Source: Powellomyces hirtus (Eukaryota > Chytridiomycota > Chytridiomycetes > Spizellomycetales > Powellomycetaceae). From it: a DNA stretch of 64,000 bases. A program made the translations under genes and the position numbers. Position 1 is the first letter of the stretch. Every line of letters starts with the position of its first letter. Under the pieces are notes generated by a model. That model worked only from the letters and a program-made list of their open reading frames with translations, was not told where the DNA came from and did not search any database. Positions 1 through 11,547 of the stretch are shown here, piece by piece. The DNA lies in contig JAHLKG010000016.1 of NCBI GenBank assembly GCA_025526995.1, positions 124,001 through 188,000 on the forward strand, given 5' to 3'.

Positions 1-1839
1 ATTTCTAGATAAGAAAATGTTGTCGGTCAAACTTTGTAATCTGATATTGAGTCAATCAGGAGGCTTACTCCATCGTTTTCGGTTGACTTGAGGCTCAGAA
101 TGGATACCGAGGGTTTCCCATACACTTTCTGATCCTTTACATCCGTTGACGGAATCGCCATGTCATCAGTTCGCGGTATAACAGAGACCGCCAAAACGGT
201 GCTCGCATTGATTATTCGGAAATGCGAAATTGTGATATCATCCAGTTTGGTACTAGATTCAGCAAATGCTTGCGACAATGTTGCAGAACTGTACTCGCGA
301 AAAACGATTTCTAAATAAACGGTCATTAGCCTGCATTGAGTGTCACTGAGTGACACATAACTGCACCTTTGCGAACAAAATCTACGTCAATTTGCGATGT
401 CATAAGCCACGTCGGCCTTGTCTCGGAGCCGACAGCCGCAATAGAGATTGTGCTTTCTACGCTGCATCATGAGTTCACGGCCAAGAACATCTGACCAATC
501 GATCTTTCATACCTGGCATCAGTTTCAGGTCGGCACGCAAGATGTTACCTTGTCCCGGTGAAGAAATCTGGTCATCGCGTAAGGCTTTGCTGAACTGACA
601 TAGCTCTCCCATTCCATCCTCATGAAATGCGTGTATCTAAAGAGGCAAGCTTAAGTTGCTGGAATGTAGCAATACTCCGTAATACACGCACAGACCTGAC
701 CGCTCTGGGTAACAACGACAAACCCTAGCCCTGTGGTAGACGTCCTAGGGCCTTGAAGCTGCATCCGCTTGAACCGAGGCTTCTGATCTGCGCCCGTTTG
801 CGATAGGGCAGTCTGTGCAGGATTCGCAGGAGCCACCCACTAAACCCGTGTCAGAATCGAACTAGAAAGCGTACTTGAGAGCGAAGATACAACCTGACGA
901 GTTCCTTGTAGCCATTGAAAAGCAACGATAGGTTCAGTCAGGTCTATCGTGCGCGAGACATGCCATTTGTTTACGCAAGTCTGATCACGAAATGATGGTC
1001 AGAAAGGTGGGGACCCAACGCCGAGACATCCGATGAATTCAACTCACCTGCATGGCGGACACTACAATTCGCCCCTTATTATCGATGCTAGCCAGATTTC
1101 GCCCCGACTGATCCCATCTGAGAATTACGATGTTGCTGCCCTGGTGGATTCTGGAAGCAGACGTCAGAGTACACAATGGTACTCGGCTGCCACTTCGGTT
1201 TGATTGAAAGATCGTTATGCCTGGATGATCATCTAATCTATTTGACATGATTGTTACTATTTTCCTTTCATAGGCTTAAAGTGGCCGCTGGAAGCCTTCT
1301 TACGCTTCTTTCTGCTTCTTTCGTCGCTTGAAACTTGCCCACCGTCCGTTTTCAGCTTCAGACGAGGTCACGGCAATGAGATTCCGAGCGGACCAATCGA
1401 TACATCTGTCATGGGAAACAGAGAAATTAAATCATAGTCCTACTACAAAATCGCCTTGAAAGAGTAACGCTTCGCTCAGATCAGGCCTAGTGTTGCTCAA
1501 CATACAGGAGCAGCAAACCAATTCCGGAAGGAATGGGCGAGCTCAACTGTTTAGATTACAGTCCTCTAGATGATGTCTTCCTTGCGCAGATAAACTCAAT
1601 TCTTTGCATTGAATGCCGGGAAGGCCCCCTTATTACTACCTTACTGTTTCCTGATCTATAACAGACTGCCAGAGTTCTTGAGGGATTGCCGACAAGTCCA
1701 TCATAAGGCCCGGCAGCACCAGCAGGGCACAAAAGTGTTCAGTGGTGTTTGTTGAGGGTGCGCGAAGACCAACGTCAAACTTTTTGACCAAAGGAAAGAA
1801 TGCCAGAATTCCATACCGGTACCGGTAGTCGCGTCCCAT
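1..1839 (-). CDS. MED16: Mediator complex subunit 16 (partial, cut by left edge)
   Basis: WD40-containing tail-module subunit of Mediator, which links activators to RNA polymerase II in the nucleus. Reading leftwards, exons hold the family landmarks in order: CIDWSARNLIAVTSSE near 1411-1365, then ILRWDQSGRNLASIDNKGRI inside 1248-1039, then IDLTEPIVAFQWLQG near 950-905, then a segment with GFVVVTQSGQVC inside 836-690, and a further WD-like exon in 356-27. The order and spacing match the N-terminal propeller of MED16, including the Trp-Asp-Gln-Ser-Gly blade turn. The 3' part lies outside the window. The first exon is unsure: an open frame at 1839-1640 ends at a GTAAGG donor and contains a candidate start at 1704 (MMDLSAIPQELWQ), but I could not connect its phase cleanly to the next exon. 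The gene is head-to-head with the exosome-adaptor gene starting at 2040. Confidence 0.7.
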
Positions 1840-2039
1840 TCACCTTCGCAAGCTGCCTGTCAAAACTTCTGCCTCTCAAGCATCATTGCGGCATTCCAAG
1901 GAAACACAACTTTCGCTAGATCGCGCAAGAACTCTCTACTTCAAAATTGTACAAAAAACAGAAGTTCTAGTTTGAACGCTGCCGGGCTGCCGGACGACGA
2001 TCTTTCATCACGCAGCACTTGCACCCTAGCACTCATAAA

Positions 2040-5000
2040 ATGGAAATTTCAGATAGACTACCCGCTGGCTGGGCGAAGCAACCCGCCTTTGCAGAAATAG
2101 GGTGCCTGCTGAAGCATCAACCGAAGGAACAATTGACCGGTCAGTGAATGCTCAAACGCAATTTCTATCTTGATCCAATCTCACATAACCTGCAGTGTTC
2201 ATGAAATCACCTGAGATCTGGCTGCCTTTGCGGAATCAACTGCTCATCTTGCTTAATCATGGCTACCAGCTAGAGCAACTACTGATTGTGGGCTTAGCGC
2301 GAGATGTTGTCTTGACCTGCGTCGGGGACGTGCTCCCTCAAGAAATCGAGGCACAAATTGTTCGACAAGATGAAAATAAGGGAGCTGAGTCAGAGATCCC
2401 TGTCGATCCGCTTTGTGATAGGGAGAATGGTCTCCCTGGATTAGCGTTGTCAACAGCTGATGAGAAAAAGGATGATCTTGGAAGGGGAACCTCACCCAGA
2501 GTTCAGGAGAATGACTCTCTTGGAATGGCATTGTCATCAGGCGATAAGGTGAATGGTTCGATTACAGGAGCACTGTTGCCAGGCAATACAGAGGACGATT
2601 CTCTCGGAGAAGCATTGTCAACAGGTGCTGGCCAATCCAACGATCGTGCTGCGAACAATGGGGACCACCTTCTGATGCTGGATCACAGCATGGCAATGTC
2701 GCCTATTAGTGAGGATGATGACTTTCCTCAAAGTCCGCGAGGAGAAAGTCCTGTTTCGGATTCTACACGAGAGAAATCGAAAGCACCTCTGTCTCCTGCA
2801 AGCTTGGATATGTTCCCCACCGTGCTTCGGGAAGATGAGGAAGAGGAGGAGGAGGAAGGAGAAATAAGGGAATCACCAGTTCACGATAGCCTTCCCTCTT
2901 TGAGTATTGGGTCCGACAGTGATATGGACATCGAGGAAGGAGCGTCTTTCATCCAGATCATTGATGGGGTATGGGGGACCTTGAAGGGTACGTTAACGAT
3001 GTAATCACTATCATCTGCATCAGAAACCTTATAATCTTTTCACAGCCGGAAGCAATGGTAGGGTCCGTCCTTCTGCCGCGGATCTGAATGGGCACTCTTC
3101 CTACTCGGCCGGCTATGCACAGCCGCCCCGAGGGCTGTTTCGCGAGCGTCAGCAAAACTATGTTATTGACCTCAGTGACTCGGAGGAAGAGAAGACTAAG
3201 AGCGGACAGACGACACCGGCTTTACCGCCCCAGAAAGGGTCTTCTGGGAATGTAAAAGAGAGAATGCAGGAACTTGAACGGCAAAAAAAAGAATTACAAG
3301 AGAAGATGAAGTCGCTCGCTGCTAAACGCCGAGGCGGACCTGTCAGAGCATGTGCAACCCCAGAAGTTCACGGCCCATCGAAATCCAGTTCGGACGCTCC
3401 GGGTCGAACGCAATCTATCTCAACTACCATAATCGCAGAGCCAGCTCCTACCGTTAGCGAGGCACTACCTAGAAGTCGTGTGCTAGCTGAGGTGAACGCA
3501 TCCACGACTACTATGACCGAAACAGTGGAAGATACCGCTAGTGGTGTGTTGGCCATGATGGCGGCAGCGAGACAATCTCGTAAAAAGGAACTGGAAGATG
3601 CTATCAAAGCTGAAGAGGCTAGTTTATGTGCGATTCAAAAGGAGGTCATCGAAAGTGAACAGTCAATTAGTCAAGCGTCTACTGGGTTGCAGGAAGCGCA
3701 GGAGAAGCGCATACAAGTGGAAGCAGCTTTGGCGACCCGAAAGGAGCAAGTTGCATCTTTGGTCCAACAGATCGCGGAAGACGAAGCAACCAGACTTGCA
3801 TTGTCGGAAACGGAAAAGCAATTGGCAAACGAGTTGGCAATTCTGAGACGGGGAATTCTCGGAAAAGGAAATCTAATTCCAGACATGCATCAAAGCATCA
3901 ACTCCAAAAGAGCGGAGCTTGTGGAGCTGGCTTTGCAAGCGGATGGCGGGAAGACCGCTCGAAACACGAACAAGCGAGTGAATTCTGATCAAGAAACGAT
4001 TGCAGCGAAGCGGACTAAGGTCTCCAGCCTCCCGGAGGACTTGCTTACTCCCTCAAAGTATGATGAGGATTTCATTCTCTTTCTACGTTCGGCTTTGTCC
4101 AATTCCGAAGCTTTGCGCGCAAGCAGTGGTGACGCTCCCGATATTCCGTCGACCTTTCCCGAATCTCTTAAAGGAGACGCCTTGAGAGATGTTTTTCGCA
4201 CCGAAAACGTTTCCTTACATCCGCTCATGAACGTTGGTGGATATCTGCGAACTACAAACGATATTGCCAGTATGTCGGATGCGTATGGCACACAATTTCC
4301 GGTGAATGGATGGTGGAATAATCGCGGATTTGGTTCAGAAATCTCGGTGAGCTCCAGTCGGTTGCGGTACTTCTAGCCCGTCTTTCTGATCGATTTCACC
4401 ACTATTCGCGGAAACGTCACCTGCAAAGAACGCAACAGAGACGTCAGGATCCGCAAAGAAACAACGCTTGGCCTCTTACACGAGTAATTTGACACAATTT
4501 CGCTCGTTTCGACTCAACAAAGGATATGACAAAGATTTGAAATCGCTAACCTGGAGTAACAAAGTGGCCCCATTCCAGAAGTTGTGTCGTTTTGAGACGG
4601 AGGGTGGTGTTTGTCACGATGCTGATTGCAAAGGGCAGCATTTTCGGGACATTGGCATGTCGGGTGAGGCGTTATTTCGCAGTTGTGTCTGAATGCATAT
4701 TTCTAATGCCCGATTACAGACGATGAGGTGATTGTTGATCTTATGTCGTATACTGCCGATAAAGATAGGACAGAGGCAAGCTCGAACGGGTTACAGAACG
4801 ATTTGCAAGCCGTGAGCAGCAAAGGGCCGCCATTAGCACATCTGGCACGTGCGATTGCGCATCATCAAAAGGCGAGCGATCAGGACGATGTCATCTCTTT
4901 AGCCATGAACAGACAGCATACAGCAAAACAGAAAAACTCTCGTAAATTATCGATCGTTGCCACCGATCAAGCGACTGTGAGCGACAATGAATTTGGGGAA

Positions 5001-7679
5001 ATCAGGCCGAAGGGAATCGTCCCTCCAACCACCCGCAAGCCATCTGTTCTACCTCGCGTGCCTGTTCTAATTGATGGGTTGCGCAAGATTCTTGACAAAG
5101 ATCAAACTCGACTTGGAAGATATTTCCAGGAATCACGATCGGAGCAGGAATTGGAGGAGGTTGTGATCAAGAACCCTCGAAACGCCGAAGCGTGGATAGA
5201 GTACGCCGCCGCCACAATACCTGCCGACCTCACATATGAAGACATCAGCAAAACATCGACACAGCTTAACAAACCGCTGAACGTGCTATCGCGAGCGTTA
5301 CAAGCCAATAGAAAATCTGAGGCTATATGGGACTTCTATCTGGAGATTTACTGTCGCTGCGGATCTGAGTCTGACACGCGCGAAACCTTCCAACAAGCGG
5401 TACACTTTGTCCCTGTCGGCATAACCCTATGGTGGCGATGGTATCTCTGGGAGACTGACAGGAAAGCTAAAGCCGCGGTGGTCGAGAAAATGGCGATCAG
5501 CTTCTTGATGGATCGTGCTTCCACGAAACGAGGTACGTGACACTTCCGGCAACCAATTATGTCAGACCGGTCTCTCATTGGTGACCTGTACGTAGATGTG
5601 CTTTTGGATGCGGCAGTACAACTGGTCAAGCTGTTCGTCGATGATGGACAGCTGCGCACAGCGCAAAACTGGCTGTGGGTCATATTGACAGGGACATCCC
5701 TTGAACAAATCAATGGGTTTTCCACCGTAATTGACGATGCTCCGCTGTACACCAACAAACCACCGCTGGTGTCACAGACCGTGGCGTTCTCTAAGCTATC
5801 GAGTGCTGATCTGGGATTGGGATGGCTGCTATATATTCACCTGCAGTATCATGGATCCCTCCCGGAAGGCGTTTTCCATAACTATCCCTATAACCACCTA
5901 CTGCGTCGTCAATTCTGGGAGATTGATTGGAATGCTGGACGGCCGGACGCGATAAGTGCAGGCCTCATTGAGCACATTCACCGAATATTCGAACACGTGG
6001 TATCTTCGTGGGCAACCCTTCCGGTCGCAGACCAGAAATTACCGTACATTACGATACTCCGAAACTATTGCAATTTCATGGGACGCGTCTTGCAGAAAAC
6101 CACGAATGATGTACGGATCTTTTTGTTGACGTGCATGAAACAGCGAGCAAACATGACGGATATCTGGGAGCTCCATGCAATGCAAGAGAAGGTAATCCCG
6201 CAATTAGGGGTCACTTACCATCATGGGTGCTAATGGAATCTCGGGCTTCAGAACTTTGGCGAACCGTCCATGGCTATTCAGGCAATCAAAATGTACCTGC
6301 AACGAGCGCCAGAAGAATTTTCCTTGTGGAATCTGTATGCCAAATTTGCATTACGTGACGGGAAAGTGGAAGAAGTAATTCTGGCGTTAGTCAATGGCAT
6401 TCGCGCCGCCTTTGTTGGACTTCCCGATGTTAGTCTCGTGGCAGCAAAGTTTCACCTGCAATGTGGCCTCTGATGTGGCCTCTAACACTTTCGATGCAGC
6501 TGAAGCAGATCAAGTCGGACGAACTGTTGAACACCGTCGAGGAGGCCCTACTACTTTATCGAAAAGTACTGGCTCTTCACATCCCGTCACTCAGAGCTCC
6601 CGACGTGCACCCGCATCTTTCTCGGTCGTTTTTGAGATCGAATGTGTATCTATGGCTCAATTACCTGTTACTGCAAACCCTGCGGCTATCAGCAGATGAA
6701 TCTCCTAGAGATCTTCGATCAGCACTGGATCATGCCGTCGAAGCTGTCAAGGATGCAGATAGTCGGAAGCTGTTATGGATGGAGTGCGTAAGAAATCTCA
6801 GGACCGCTCACTGGGTATCTTGCTAACGGCCTTCTGTATGGGATCAGATACATTCGATTCGAGTTGGCGCGGAAGCCTTCGTCCATCGTCGTTGCCGCAC
6901 AAAGCATCTCGACAAAGGACGCGTTAACAATCATCTCACGCTCCGTTAAGGATATCAAAGTGGACAGCTTAACACATCCCGGAATTCCAGAAAAGATCAG
7001 TGTAGAGTTTATGACGCCAGTTCCGCTCAGGGTGTGGAAACGAATCAGCATTTGTTTATCAATCTTGACTTCCCGACGTCGGCAGTCCGCAACGAGGAAG
7101 TCTGCTGGCTCACGAATCTGCACTCTAACAAAAATGACCTTGCCTTGTTTTGCTCTTGACCATTAGGACCTGACGCTGCCACATCAGTTGTTCCGAATCC
7201 TTATGGACCGTCTGCCTCGTGAGAAGCAACTGGAGATTGTTGAGTTAGTGGCAGAAGGCCAACTTCCGTTGGGTGCGATACCACTGTAAGTTTGCTTACT
7301 CCCGTGTCCATGTCTTTCCAGTTGAAGAATGGCGACAGCGATCTCCGCTGCCGAACCACTGAATTTTCCAATAGCACGGCGCAAGCGGCACTGGACAATC
7401 CGGCAACCTGTTTGAAGATATTGTATAAAGCTCTCACTATCAACCCAAAGTCAGCAACCTTGTGGCGCATGTAAGCAATAATCCTCGAGTCGGATCCTGG
7501 ATTGTGGCGGCAGCTGATGCGCTAAATGAATTGCCAACGTTTTTACTCAACGAAATTTCGATCCGTTCTCATCCGGACATAACTCTATCAGGATCACGGT
7601 CATCGAGTACCTCAATGGAAACCCCTTGCAAGCACAGCTTGTGTTCAGGACGGCCATAACATATTTCGAGCGATTGTGA
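2040..7679 (+). CDS. ZFC3H1: ZFC3H1/Red1-type nuclear exosome adaptor with zinc finger and HAT repeats
   Basis: Human ZFC3H1 and fission yeast Red1 bridge polyadenylated nuclear RNAs to the exosome helicase Mtr4 (PAXT/MTREC). Start chosen at ATG 2040: a first exon of 100 nt (MEISDRLPAGWAKQ...) joins in phase across intron 2140-2195. The N-terminal half is acidic and Ser-rich, then comes a coiled coil from about 3264 (QELERQKKELQEKMKSLAAK). The family zinc finger lies at about 4580-4650 with spacing C-x8-C-x4-C-x3-H (LCRFETEGGVC...CKGQH). After the intron ending at 4720 come HAT/TPR-like helical repeats with phrases typical of ZFC3H1 (NPRNAEAWIEYA, LNVLSRALQANRKSEAIW, LWWRWYLWE). The last exon reads MITVIEYLNGNPLQAQLVF and stops at 7679. 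About ten introns; roughly 1,500 residues. Introns between 6190 and 7460 are the least certain. The gene is convergent with the glycosylase gene that follows. Confidence 0.82.
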
Positions 7680-8107
7680 TCTCAGTGCAAACCCTCAACG
7701 GATATACGTAAAGCTCGCGGGGCGCAATTGACCCGCTTCATTCGGCCACGTGAAATGCTCTTCCAGTCACCCCTACGACGTACGCGGTGAATATGGTGAG
7801 AACAATTTCGGCGTACTTGGTGTATGCAACGGAATGTGTGCATGCAAAGATGTGAAGTCAGATATCGTGGCGCAAATGTACAAAACACAAAAGAAAAACA
7901 AGAAAAACCCATCAAGCAAAATTTATGTCGCGGAGAGCCTTAGATAATTAGACACTGCACATTCAAGTTGGTCGATTCGGTGATATTCCTTCTCAATTAT
8001 CATCACGCTAGCCAACATGAATAGAAACTGTAAACTTCACTGACGTTTTTCGTGAACTATGTATTATGCAGTTCCGGGAAACCCGTACATTCGCATATTG
8101 ATGTACT
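7680..8107. other. Intergenic, between two convergent genes
   Basis: Shared 3' flank of the exosome-adaptor and glycosylase genes. It is AT-rich towards the middle (around 7870-8060). I see no convincing coding or RNA gene. Confidence 0.5.
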
Positions 8108-9004
8108 CTATGATCGTTGATCCAATATCATCTTTTGCGGCTGCCCTGGCAAACCCGCTGCCGCCTCCCTCCGCCATAGCACATATTTCTGCAACTCCTT
8201 GTCTTCCACACTCGGTTCACCTTCTTTCCATTTAACGTCGCCACGAGGATCTCTGCCACAAAAGAGGGCCCAGGAGTCGTCACCGTATTTTCCTATGCCT
8301 GGCAGCTCCGATGGCGTGGTGAAGTTGCTGTTTGACAGGAAAGCGCAAGAGAAGTGAATCAGCCGCTTCGCGCGGCGATTTTGCAGTCCAAGGGTTTGTA
8401 GAAGAGTCACAAGCTCGGACTCATCCGCTATCGTGTTGATTTTGAAAATATGAACAATAAAAATATATCCTGCAGTAATTGCCGCGCTCTTCTCTTGATA
8501 CTTGCCTGCGGCACCAATCTCCGGAGTGGGATGTTTAGACAGATATTTGTACAGTACTGGCTTCGCCACTTTGGCACTCGTTTTGTTGAGAAATATGGTG
8601 GCTACCAGGAGAGCCCATGGATTGGCGTACAGCTGTCGCTATTGGTTGGCAAATGAACGCCTACTGCGAATCAAAAGTCGGATTTAACTAACCTGTTCTT
8701 GTAACAGACCGAATGGGGATACAAGCGGCCGGTAGCGCGGAGTGTGCGGTTCCTTTGACACTATGCTATTCATATAGAGATCACCGGCACTCGTAATTGT
8801 GTACCAGTCATGAGGAGCGTCGCTCTGCTGAGGACTTCGCGGTGGTGATGGAAAGTAGTTACTCCGCACTGAGCTCTTGTGTTTGAGTGCAGGGCGTTTC
8901 TCCGCAGGGTCCTCCGCACCAGCATGAGGTCTGCGCTGAACTCTGCGTGGAGGAGTGACGGGAGAATCTTTGAAGTACGGACTCTTCACAGCGTCGGGGC
9001 CCAT
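8108..9004 (-). CDS. MBD4-like HhH-GPD DNA glycosylase
   Basis: Predicted nuclear base-excision-repair enzyme removing mismatched T or U, by similarity to the glycosylase domain of MBD4. Start taken at ATG 9004, which opens a short basic leader with a KSPYF motif (8980s). Near 8690 the sequence SPFGLLQEQ precedes an intron; the next exon continues with an ATIFLN-like core and KVAKPVLYKYLSKHPTPEI. A further intron lies near 8530-8425: splicing from the GTGCCG donor to the GATAG acceptor gives PEIADESELVTLLQTLG, which lines up with the family. The catalytic region LPGIGKYGDDSWALF carries the helix-hairpin-helix Gly-Ile-Gly and the Asp expected to be catalytic, and the protein ends with the family's LQKYVLW-type tail. 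At about 240 residues it has no methyl-CpG-binding domain. An upstream open frame (9233-9036) looks like leader sequence. Confidence 0.8.
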
Positions 9005-10083
9005 AGCGACAACATATTGGACGTGCTGAATGCTGTCATTTGATCCCAAATTCCAGAGAGAGTGGCTTGTGTGGCTTGTACTTTTGACGCGCTGTCGAGG
9101 TTGCCTTCCCTACTCCCGCCAGTGACGCTCTGTGAAGCTTCAGCAGCTTTGACACTAAGCATCTTGCCCTTAAGATGACATTGGCCTGATGACTATCTGG
9201 ATGAATTGATTTAGGTAGCCAGAGCTGGAACAACAGTCTTCAATGTTCCAGAACGAGGATGAACGATAACTTGCCATGATGCTATCGCTGGATACGAAGG
9301 GATTGAGACCCAAACAACCTCAGGTATGACCTCACTATGCAAAAATGAAAGCTTGAAATATGTCGACTGCTGTAAGCCACACCGTCTGCAGCTGCATTGC
9401 CAAATTCAGCCTGGGCTGTATTTCAGAGGATGCCCTGGCTCTTGAGCGAGGGAAGAACACACTTGTAAGCCGCCGAAAAGCCGATGTGAATGTCAACCAG
9501 TGCATGTGATGGTCATCTCATTTTAGACCTGGGACATCCGTTCAGCATGAAATCATAGATACATCTTTGCCATGTACTCTGTTCTATAGGCACCTTTCCC
9601 AATCGGAATCACATGCTGTAAAGTTGATTGTCTTTGTCTCGGCAAGACGCTAAACCGCCCTTCTCTTGACACGGCAGACTAACACAGATCCGCGCTTAGG
9701 TAGATACTCACCGTTTTCCACCCTGCACGGCTGACCAAAGGGTTTTGATGGCTTGCTCGGATATTACTATCCCACAATCCACCGTCCTCTTTGCTTCAGT
9801 TCGTGATACCCCGACTAGCAGAAAAACATATTCCGTGTGTTCGCCATCCTATCCATTGCAACGGTCTATCAGTTGTGGGGTTGCGAAAGCGCCCCCGGTA
9901 GTTACTTATATTCTGTGTGTTTTCTTGTGCTACTCTTTCGTGTGCGCATGCCGAAGTCGCGTGGGTGCGAATAAGCTGAGTCAGCAGCGATCGCTAGCTG
10001 GACTTGCGCGCTGGGAAGAAACACCATCTAGGCTGGAATTCGGAATTCACTGGACCAATATAGTCTTATCTCAACTTGCTACG
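9005..10083. other. Unassigned stretch between glycosylase and GNAT genes
   Basis: About 1.1 kb without a gene I can defend. On the minus strand short open fragments (for example VDIHIGFSAAYKCVLPSLK near 9510-9440 and EVVWVSIPSYPAIASWQ near 9330-9280) look protein-like and faintly oxidoreductase-like, but frames are interrupted and I could not join them. On the plus strand the frame upstream of ATG 10084 is open back to about 9745 and is probably 5' leader. This could be a decayed gene or plain intergenic DNA. Confidence 0.3.
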
Positions 10084-11400
10084 ATGGAAGCGCCAGAAGG
10101 GCTCGCAGACCGACTGAAGGCGCATGTGTTTCAGCTCATAGGCTTCTGGATCCTCGGTGTATTACTATGTTCTGCTATTTTGGCGATACCAATATCATTC
10201 CTGTTTTTGCCGTTGGCCTCCGTCGCAGCCGTTCCCATCGTCACTGGCTTGACAGTATGCTTTTACTGCACAAAGATGACTTACGGTACAGAAACATGCA
10301 TGAATGGGCATCGGACAGCATCTTATGGAGTTTCTACTCAGGTGCTTGGCTATGGGCTGCCCGAACTAGTGGATTTTTCAGAATCCCAGTCAATGACCAA
10401 GGTGAATGGGACTGTATTTTGCAGCATAATTCCCAAAGTCAGAACTGACTTGAGATTTTTTGTCATGGTCGCCACGTACGCTAACAGTGGAAGGAGAGCT
10501 ACTCACCGCGCTCCCAACTGAGCATAGTGCTGAAGATGCGGTTCCAATAGACCCTGCACCTCTTCCGAGTCCTCCTGCAAGCGAGTCGCCGGAGTTAGAA
10601 GTACCAGCTGAAGAGCCAGAAGAAAAGCATACCGGCGCAGAACTGACAGAGAAAAGCCAGTTGCGCAAGGAACATGAACTGCCAATCAGACGTAAGCATA
10701 GTCATACCTCAACCATAAGCTTGATATCAGCCTCACCATGATATGCAGGGGAATCGTTCTCGGAGAAGCGCACATCAACCTCAGTCATCACTCCACCTAA
10801 AGTGGCTGTTCGACATCTCCGGCCAGGAGACGGACATTTCATTGCCATATGCCGCGATTTGCTCCTGGCCGTGAGCGACGAAGAGGATGTGATCTGTCCT
10901 CGCGTTGGCCAAGATGAAGAAAGTGATCATCACATTCTCTCGTATTGGCGGGCTGATACTGTGAGAACAATAGCCAGTGGCACCATGTGTACGCAGGACT
11001 TGGTGGGGTTCATTGAGGTAGGTGGTTTTCTACACGACAATGCCTATATATAATCAATCCAACCGCTGTTCGATCGACATAGTATTTCCATACCATCGAT
11101 AATCCACAACACATCTGCATAGATAAACTCTACATCAACACTGCATACGAAGGAATGGGATTCAGTCGACGGCTCATTCAAGAGCTACATCGGCTTCCCA
11201 GAATTCTTACCGTGGAAGTGTGGAGTCTATGGCATACTGAACGATTTTATAAGGAGCATGGCTATGTGGATGTGCCGCATCCCAAAGGGGGCCGCGTCCA
11301 GGCAGATTGGGGGCCGCTTCTAATCTGGATGAAATCCAATGCGAAGGTTAGCAACCCTCGTGTGAGCATTGTCGGTGACGGCTCGTATCGGTTTGAATGA
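10084..11400 (+). CDS. Membrane-anchored GNAT-family acetyltransferase-like protein
   Basis: The start at ATG 10084 is followed by a long hydrophobic stretch (FWILGVLLCSAILAIPISFL and on through VAAVPIVTGLTVCFYC), enough for two membrane helices, then an amphipathic stretch (GAWLWAARTSGFFRIPVNDQ). A Pro/Glu-rich linker follows (about 10490-10690). The C-terminal half, from about 10800, begins VRHLRPGDG and later carries INTAYEGMGFSRRLIQEL, where the bulge resembles the acetyl-CoA loop, then FYKEHGYVDVPHPKGG, the usual GNAT end with the ERFY-x-x-x-GY turn. Introns are read at about 10288-10341, 10402-10489, 10691-10748 and 11017-11122; all keep frame. A GNAT domain on the cytosolic face of a membrane is my inference. 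Substrate unknown. The canonical Q/R-x-x-G-x-G/A motif is not clear. Confidence 0.6.
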
Positions 11401-11547
11401 TGGGTTATGGTTGCATATGGGGGCTTGCAGAGCCTCATCACGGACTTTCAGTTTGTACATGGTTTTGATTCAGTAGATATATATATATGCATGGCAGCTT
11501 CGTATGTGATAGGCACAATATTTCGCTGGTTTCTAGGCTCATGGGCC

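Noticed and set aside
6461..6484. 12-bp tandem repeat ATGTGGCCTCTG/A as a double splice donor
   Set aside because: The donor that restores frame lies upstream (GTTAGT near 6430), so the repeat lies wholly inside an intron and does not affect coding.
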